NCBI GenBank assembly: GCA_019973155.2
Contig: BPQB01000080.1
Location: forward strand, 1 to 64,000
Length of the DNA stretch: 64,000 nucleotides
DNA from: Phanerochaete sordida
Lineage: Eukaryota > Basidiomycota > Agaricomycetes > Polyporales > Phanerochaetaceae
Direction: 5' to 3'
Shown: piece by piece, positions 57,459 to 64,000 of the stretch
How positions within the stretch are numbered: the stretch's first letter is position 1
How the letters are laid out: every line of letters starts with the position of its first letter
Position numbers and translations under genes: made by a program
Notes under the pieces: generated by a model
The model's database searches: none
The model's input: the letters and a program-made list of their open reading frames with translations, nothing else
What the model was told of the DNA's origin: nothing

Positions 57459-58431
57459 TGCGACGGCGTTGGAAGGTGGCGTCGATGAGCGAGAACACTA
57501 CACTCTGCGGTACCGCAGGCTCTAGTTTTCGATGCCATTATATGCACCGTTGCTCCCGATGCTCTGGCAGTGGTATGCACGCCTCATCAGGTCATCCCGC
57601 ATATCTGGTCCCTAGCCTACCGGGTGGCTCTGCACAACCCGAGACCCATTTCAATGTATATATGCGTCCCTTTACTGCGCCTGTCACGCTATCCTTAAGG
57701 ATGCTAGCGAATCGATTCAGAGAACACAGTGACTTGCAAGGGATGAGCGAGGAGTGCCGGTGAAGGGGTATAGCAACGAGGCCCCGCTATATTCGAGCAT
57801 CGCTAGGCGCAGGTCCCAGGTTCGTATGCAGCTAACAAAGCTTCGTTCCTGCGCCGAATTATACTCAGATTTCAGCTGCGATGTAGCCTTGTTTGCAGGT
57901 CATATCTTCAACGGACTAGGTGTGGACGTGGGCTCACTGCCTCAGGCCGCCACTATACGCCATTAGCTCCTACATACATGCCGCCGAACGCGATATGACG
58001 ATAATTTCACCAGCTGCCAGGTAGATTCATGAGCGTATCGTAACCCCAGTCGTCGCGGCGCGATAGCAGGGTCTAGGACGCAACGGGAAGCATGACGGGC
58101 AGCAGGGATGCACAAGCGGTGTCGTCGGGTATGCAGCACAACCGTAAGGCTTGTGCCTTCACCTGCACGCGAGTGGCGCCTTTTCTTTCCGCCCAAAGAC
58201 GGAGATGAGCATGTAGCCTGTGTCTGCATGTCTGGGCTTGCGACCAAGAGTCGGACAGCAAAACTTCGGGCGCAGAGGCTCAACGTGTAAGTGCAATGCT
58301 CAGTTGACTAGCCCACGCATACTGTACATGATTCACAACATCACTAGCCGTGGGCTTAATCCATAGTCACCTGTCACCCGGTGCGCGTTGAGCACGGCTT
58401 TGCGGTAGAAGACGAGAGGCGCGCTACTCAC
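57459..58431. other. Intergenic between the two Cys-rich genes
   Basis: No gene or repeat recognised. The left part is the 5' flank of the broken copy. Confidence 0.4.
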
Positions 58432-58744
58432 CTACAGAATCTCGAGGTCGCACTGGCCAGAGTTGTCGAAGAAGCAGTTCGCCCCGCTGGCAGGAGCGGT
58501 CTTGCAGGCTCCGCACGCGAACGACTCATTCGTGCCACAGTAATCAGTGCAGAAGAACCTGCAAAGCGGAGAGTCAACACACAGGACCATCACCAAGGAG
58601 CCGAACGTACTCTCCGCCAGACTCGGTGCATAGCCCAGGGCAGCCGGTGGGCGACCGGCAGCCGCTGCAGTCGGGCGGGGTCTGTGCAATTACCTGGGCC
58701 ATGAAAGTCGCAGCGACGACGCAAAACACAGTGGTCAAACGCAT
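58432..58744 (-). CDS. Small Cys-rich secreted protein
   Basis: Two exons from ATG at 58742-58744 to TAG at 58432-58434, about 85 residues. Signal peptide MRLTTVFCVVAATFMAQVIA, then CSGCRSPTGCPGLCTESGGE, and after the intron FFCTDYCGTNESFACGACKT with NCFFDNSGQCDLEIL. Ten Cys in about 65 mature residues imply a disulphide-knotted extracellular protein. Family not recognised; small Cys-rich secreted proteins of fungi include effectors and antimicrobial peptides, but neither is shown here. Paralogous to the broken copy 1 kb away. Confidence 0.72.
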
Positions 58745-60821
58745 GGTGTGCTTGGAGGTGTTCGAGTGCGCAGGTGCGTTGCTGAGCCTTCCGCGAAAGA
58801 GAGGCCTTATATGCGCCTCGACGCCTGCGCAGGACCATCTGTAGGCTCGAACCGGGCTCGCACAGAGGCCAGCCCCCGCCGCGCTCCCTAGGCCACGAAG
58901 AAGGACGCGCGAGCATGTGCAACAAGCCGGCAGCCCGCTAGATGAGCGCGGCGGGCTTCGTTTACCGACGGATGCACCGGCACCTGAGGCACTCTGAACG
59001 TTAATCGAACGCAAGCGATGAGTGAAATGCGCAGGGGTGCGCTCACCGCCATCGTCCTGCGCTCGCCGCTACACGCTCCAAGGGCGGGAAACGCAATGCA
59101 GCCTCCATCTGCCTAGGGCGCAGCGCATCACCAGACCGTAACGGTGCGCCTAGGAGAGGCTTCGCCACAGCTGTGGTCAAGCATGGGAGTCGGCCTTCGG
59201 GTGTGGATGTCGGGAAGTTGAACAGAGCGCACGAGATGCTACCGCAATCAACGCTTGGGTTTCCGACGAGCAGCGGACGCCGGAGCTCGGGCAAGCGTGT
59301 TACGGCGACAAGGCACGTTCCTCGCCATCCAAGGGTTGCACAAGAACCTCATTGAACTCTGATGGGCGACAGGCCATAGACAGCCGAGGACGCCAGGCAA
59401 CGATGTCCATGATTTGACACCGCAGACATATTGACTAACAGGCCGCAGACGGAGGTTGGCTGCGCGGTAGCAGACGTATTGAACCCTGTGAAGAGGGCGG
59501 TGCATTAGCGAGTCTATTCGTTGTTCAGGGCCCAGGCAGAGCAGTTACGAGACCAATAGTTCGAGAAGCGGCCGCCTCCGCGCTGGACTGGAAGTGCGGC
59601 TGGAGCATGACATCCAGTAGCTATCCATAACCAGGGAGACAAAGGGGATGCAGACTATACCCGGCTGTGTCGCTTCAGCTGCGCCGACCCGCCACCACTT
59701 GACCAACACGGAGAACATATGAAATCGTAGACCGCAGGCTGGCTGCGTGCAGCGGGTGCTGCCGAATCACCATGGAACGATGACCACGTACACGTACGCA
59801 CCGGCTACGGGCGAGAAGCGTCAGCTGACGGGCAAATTTCGCATGTAAGGTTTATCAGATAGCCAGAAAAGCAGGCTTGTTTGATAGTTGGATACGTTTC
59901 GTGCGTGTGTCCGTATAGCCGCAATCGGCGGAGACATGCCAAATGGAGGGATCCAGGTGACACGATACTGGCAAAACAACTGCGGCTGTTAGTGGCACCA
60001 ACTTACCGCCAAGCTTAGCCGTGAACTATGCTTACTTTAGCTCTGACCGCGACGAGACATGCGTTTGCCTATCTCGGAGCTCGACGGTATCAAGCGCACC
60101 GCAGTGCCTAGAGTAGCTTGAACAGTGAAATGCGAACTCGGCGGGATGATAATCTGATATACAGCGGGCCCACATTATGGCAACCTACGAAACGCACTAG
60201 AGCAAGATGCGGTCAATGGGTCAGTGGGCTGGCGTCGAAGAAGGTAACGCGACGCACCCAATACACATCGCGAAAGGAGGTTCGCACGAAGCTCATCTAC
60301 TGCCACCGCAGCTAAGTGGCACCGAGACCCTTGGGCAAAGATGGGTGTATGCACGAGGCAATGCAAACGCGACAGCCGCCACAGATACAACGAATGCATT
60401 GCCGAGAACGACCGCAACCAGCTCTGCCAGGGCCTTCTGACAGGCTGAAGCGACCCGCCGCGCAGGACGACCCTCGCAAGGCTCCACAGGATCCGCTCCA
60501 GGCCCTCAACATACGGCGAGACCGAGCGATGTCATCGGCGAGGGCACGCTCAGGCCGCACAACTGCGCAGTATTTCAATAACTCCATTGGGCAGCAGGCC
60601 TTGGGCGCGTAGATAGACGACTAGAAACTGTAATAGCAAGGGACCAGGGTTACAAGCAGCCGGCAATGACGTCCGAGGAGAGCGCAGGACACAGTTCCAG
60701 AGCGAGGAGTGGCAACGGTGAGCGAGACAGAGGAGCGGGAGAACAGCCAGAGGGAGAGGCAAACAGAGCAAAGCAGGGAAGAGTCGTGGTCGCCAAAGGT
60801 GGAGCGTCCTCGTCAGGGTTC
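58745..60821. other. Long gene-free stretch
   Basis: About 2 kb with only short, overlapping, incoherent frames on both strands. No repeat of the families seen elsewhere was found here and no RNA gene was recognised. Confidence 0.4.
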
Positions 60822-63800
60822 TCAGGATAGATCGGAGTTTGTCGACGTGCTGGCGCCAGGCTGGAACCTCTCAAGAAGGGTCGTATAAGTCTCGGAGATC
60901 TGGCGGTAAATGCGGGATTCAGAAGCTCAGCAGATATCGCGTAAACGCATGTTGCTCACCTTCGCCGCACGTGAACCGCCGTCCGGTACAAAGCGGCAGA
61001 CTACCGTGGAAGCCTCAAACCATCTTCGTGCCTCGTCCGCTAATGAAACGCTGCAAAAAGAGCTTAGTAGTGAGAACGCGAGACGTGAAGGAGCTGGCAG
61101 TGTACTGAAGACATTCTATGCCCGTGTTGTATGAAGTCCCTAGGAGCCATTGCCGCTCATCCATTGGATAAACCTGCTAGCGCCGTCTTCAGTCCGCTCA
61201 ATTGAAGCAAATGGGGTACTGACGTTCTCATCGTGCAGATCGTCAGTGTGCTCTTCCAGGACAGCGACGGCTTGCTCAACGTAACGCAGAGCCTTCGCTC
61301 TGTCTGCTGATGAGTTTCTAGACAGCAGAATGGTACAGATGGCGCGAAGCCAGCGTGAGAACTTCTCAACCGACAGCGACGCGCGGTCAAGGCTGGCGTG
61401 AAGAATCGCCTGCAGGTCATCAGTCACACTGTAAGGGACCACGGAACCCTTCGTTCAATTACCTCCAGGGCGGCGAAGAGCACTTCACGTCCATTCGGTC
61501 GTAAGCCGTGGAGTCAAAGGGGGAAGACGGCTGGAAACACATGCCTTCTACGGGACAGTCCTTCTCCACCCACTGCGAGGCCGTGGCGGTTAGTTGCAAA
61601 CAGGACGAATTCCAAATACGGCAGATGACTCACTAGCATGTCCGCGAACGCTTCGAACGTTTCCGTGGCGAGTGCGTCAGATCTCACTGCATCCTGGGGA
61701 CAAGGTTAGCATTGCGCACGCAGTGCGGAGATGAACCTTGCCTTACCTGGATTACGCCCAGGAGACTTCCCCAGTTCTTCATTAAACAGCAGACCTCCGC
61801 CTGGAACAGTCTGAGGATGTGTATGAATGACCTCGCACGCATGACGTCCTCGTCGGCGATGAGGTGTTTGTTTTCGAGCAGCCCTTGGATCCGGTCCTTG
61901 CATAAGCTTATGTTACGAAATGCGCCGTTGAGATCCTGCTGAACTCGGGTAAGCCAAGAGTAAAACCTGGCAGCGGGCACGGCTCGGCGTACGCACAGGA
62001 CCATCATCGGCTTCATCGAGTCGCCGGCGGAGTGCAAACACTAGACGAATGATAAATGCAGCAGCACGTGGGAAGGGTAGCAATGGTGAGACACGTACCT
62101 TTCCCAGCGACTGCCGCGAACGAAGCGTTGGCGACGTAGACGTGGAGATCGGGGTCCACGTCGGTAACAGAAGACGTGCAGTAGATCTCAAGGAGCTGGA
62201 TATCCGTCAGCGTGTGCTAGGCTCGCAACTAGTTGGAAGAGAAGACAGACCTCGCGAGCGGTGTCAAACAACTTCGTGACGGCGTCTTCCGCCGCCTCCC
62301 AATCTGCGCAGCCTTGTACGGCACAGTTGTATGCTGTTCTCCACAGCCACGAGATGTCTTTCGCGGCGACAGCGCGTTGCGCCTTGGGAAGGGATTCGAT
62401 CAGAGTTTTCCCTTTGTTCGGGGGTATGAGATCATGACGTCGGCGCCGAGCACTATGGGAGAGGCTCACCGGTGATGAAGTGCCCTATCAAGGTGGGAAC
62501 AAAGCCGTTACTTGTCAGGGAACATTGACATCAGCGAGACACGGGATCAGCTAATTGGGTCCGCGCGCACCTATTCACTCCAGGCTCCGCCATGAGCTTG
62601 ACGGTGAGCCGAATGATGCAGCGGATCAACGTCAGCGTTTCCAGATGAACGTCGCGCCCATCTTGTGCTTGGACGGTGTCTAGAAGCGCCTGCAGCACCG
62701 CGAGTAGCAACGTCTTCATATCGGACTCGTTGGCAAGCTGGGTAGCCAGCAAAAGCATCTTCCGATCGAAATCTGGTGCCTCGGCCATGCCTCGTACCGC
62801 TTCAATGGCTAGACAAAGAACAGCCATGAGATGGGAGCGCCAGCGTGTCAGCGAACTGCAAGGACCTTCCGCCTCCGACCCTGAGCAAACAGTCAGCTGC
62901 GTGGCACGGCGCCGCCTGGTGAACGCACGGTACCTTGATGAACCGCCGCTAGGAGTGCGACGTAGCGGGTGGCAGCGTCGTTGTTCGGGCACCGGCGGAG
63001 AATTGCTGACGCTCTGGAGTATTCTCGTTGCTGGATATGACAAAGAGCGGCCTTGCGAAAGCACTTAGCATTGCTCGGGCGCGCCATGCTGGCGAACACC
63101 GGGTGGGCGCCGCAGAGGAACCAGTCGGCGGCCGCTGGCCATCGTTTTGCGTTGTAGTGTCTGTCGCCAAATTGCCACAAGAGCTGTATTGGTCAGTCAA
63201 CTTTGGATGGCAAGGAAGGATAACAGCGACCCTGCGAACCGTCAGACAAGCGGTCGCAGGCACCTTCGGGAGAACGATCTCAGCGCCGTGGATACCTGTT
63301 CGGAAGTCGTGCGTAAGCACGGAGCAGCTGAGGTCTCATGAACGTACAGGCGAGAGCGGCCTCGACATCTCGCATTGCCCTGGAATGGTCCTCGTCTTTC
63401 GAGCAATGAAACAAGAGCGACAAGAGCAGACGATCCACGCAGGGTGGACAGCCCTCCGCCTCGGAGTCTACTGCCTTCTGCAGCGCATGCTGATGAACCG
63501 CGGTAACAAGCGTGCTGAACAAGTGTTCATTCAATAACGGACGCCACGACATCATAGGGGTGACCACATACTGATATTGGGCTAGCGTTCTCAACTCCTG
63601 TAAGATGCTGCGAAGGAGATCCGGTCAGCCCGACGTCGGCCGGGCCTAGAAATCCATTGTCACAAGAGACGCACTCGGTAACGTTACTGTCAGAGTAACT
63701 CATGTGATCGATGATGGACTTGAACGCTGAACGGCGTGTGAGCAATAATCGATGAGAGTACAGCACACGGAAGAAGACAGACCATCAAGCAATTGCGACT

Positions 63801-64000
63801 CCGCAGCCTTGCGCCGCTTCAGAACAGCTATCCGCATCCAACGAAGCTGTTGGTGCTCCGGGTTTCCCTTGACAGGCAAGAGGTAAGAAGGAGTCTGGTA
63901 CGCGTCCCAGAACAGCCATGCAGCGCACCCGGTCTGCAGCGGAGTCGAGAGTGTCGATCAGTTCGTTCAGGGTTGTCTCAGCCCGGTCCAGATTGTCGGC
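60822..64000 (-). CDS. Meiosis protein SPO22/ZIP4, 3' part
   Basis: The gene continues beyond the right edge; many small exons. Recognisable blocks, N to C: RAETTLNELIDTLDSAADRV, PVKGNPEHQQLRWMRIAVLK, LLLSLLFHCSKDEDHSRAM, LLLATQLANESDMKTLLLAV, SLPKAQRAVAAKDISWLWRT followed by AYNCAVQGCADWE (SPO22 domain hallmark), SLDRASLSVEKFSRWLRAIC, YPMDERQWLLGTSYNTGIEC and DEARRWFEASTVVCRFVPDG, ending LLERFQPG and TGA at 60822-60824. SPO22/ZIP4/TEX11 proteins are TPR-like scaffolds of the meiotic ZMM group that promote crossover formation and synaptonemal complex assembly. The last three exons (from DERQW on) are short and would be missed if the stop after MSGNGS at 61140 were taken as the end. Confidence 0.85.

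Noticed and set aside
1..64000. CRISPR arrays, insertion sequences, tRNA or rRNA genes
   Set aside because: None could be recognised; the genome is eukaryotic and no cloverleaf or rRNA segment was seen by eye, though a tRNA could be missed without a scan.

Overview
The window is a gene-dense stretch of a filamentous basidiomycete genome, most probably an Agaricomycete. The evidence is pervasive short (about 50-60 nt) GT-AG introns, GC-rich coding sequence, and a dynein heavy chain gene that stops after the tail domain, an arrangement known from Agaricomycetes (dhc1/dhc2). No prokaryotic, viral or plasmid features were seen. Coordinates of multi-exon genes are hand-traced from splice sites and reading frame, so single junctions may be off.

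Conserved single-copy genes: a TPR protein (8.8-11.1 kb, +), dynein tail dhc1 (23.3-27.4 kb, -), a conserved hypothetical (27.9-28.7 kb, -), the E2 subunit of branched-chain 2-oxoacid dehydrogenase (29.0-30.7 kb, +), Mediator subunit MED21 (40.3-40.9 kb, -), an adenosine-deaminase-like (ADAL type) protein (43.0-44.2 kb, -), a SAM methyltransferase (48.8-49.6 kb, -), the chitin synthase export chaperone CHS7 (50.1-51.3 kb, -), an SDR oxidoreductase (52.0-53.2 kb, -), a GPALPP/DUF3752 protein (53.6-54.8 kb, -), branched-chain aminotransferase (55.3-56.7 kb, +), and the 3' part of a SPO22/ZIP4 meiosis gene running off the right end (60.8-64.0 kb, -).

Between them lie locally expanded families. 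(1) Three tandem genes with two XPA-C-like repeats each (3.3-6.2 kb, -). (2) Four unrecognised secreted proteins with the same eight-exon plan, called family D here (7.3, 12.5, 33.3 and 35.7 kb, all +). (3) Four secreted two-LysM proteins (17.1, 18.8, 31.4-32.0 and 41.2-41.9 kb). (4) A membrane-anchored long coiled-coil gene (37.6-40.1 kb, +) and its decayed copy (13.8-15.9 kb, -). (5) An F-box/leucine-rich double gene (20.5-23.1 kb, +). (6) Three tandem small secreted proteins with a Lys-Arg processing site, called family P here (45.1, 46.2 and 48.0 kb, +). (7) Two small Cys-rich secreted proteins (57.1 and 58.4 kb, -).

Family D, LysM and the coiled-coil gene occur together twice (12.5-19.4 and 31.4-41.9 kb) in rearranged order, and the 5' flanks of two LysM genes are visibly homologous, so segmental duplication shaped this region. 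A roughly 100-bp dispersed repeat is present five times, and a 219-bp inverted-repeat element with 34-bp termini lies next to one copy.

Likely working themes, by inference: LysM and small secreted proteins act at the cell surface or on glycans; CHS7 supports chitin synthesis; BCAT and the E2 subunit both belong to branched-chain amino acid catabolism but are 25 kb apart and need not be co-regulated.
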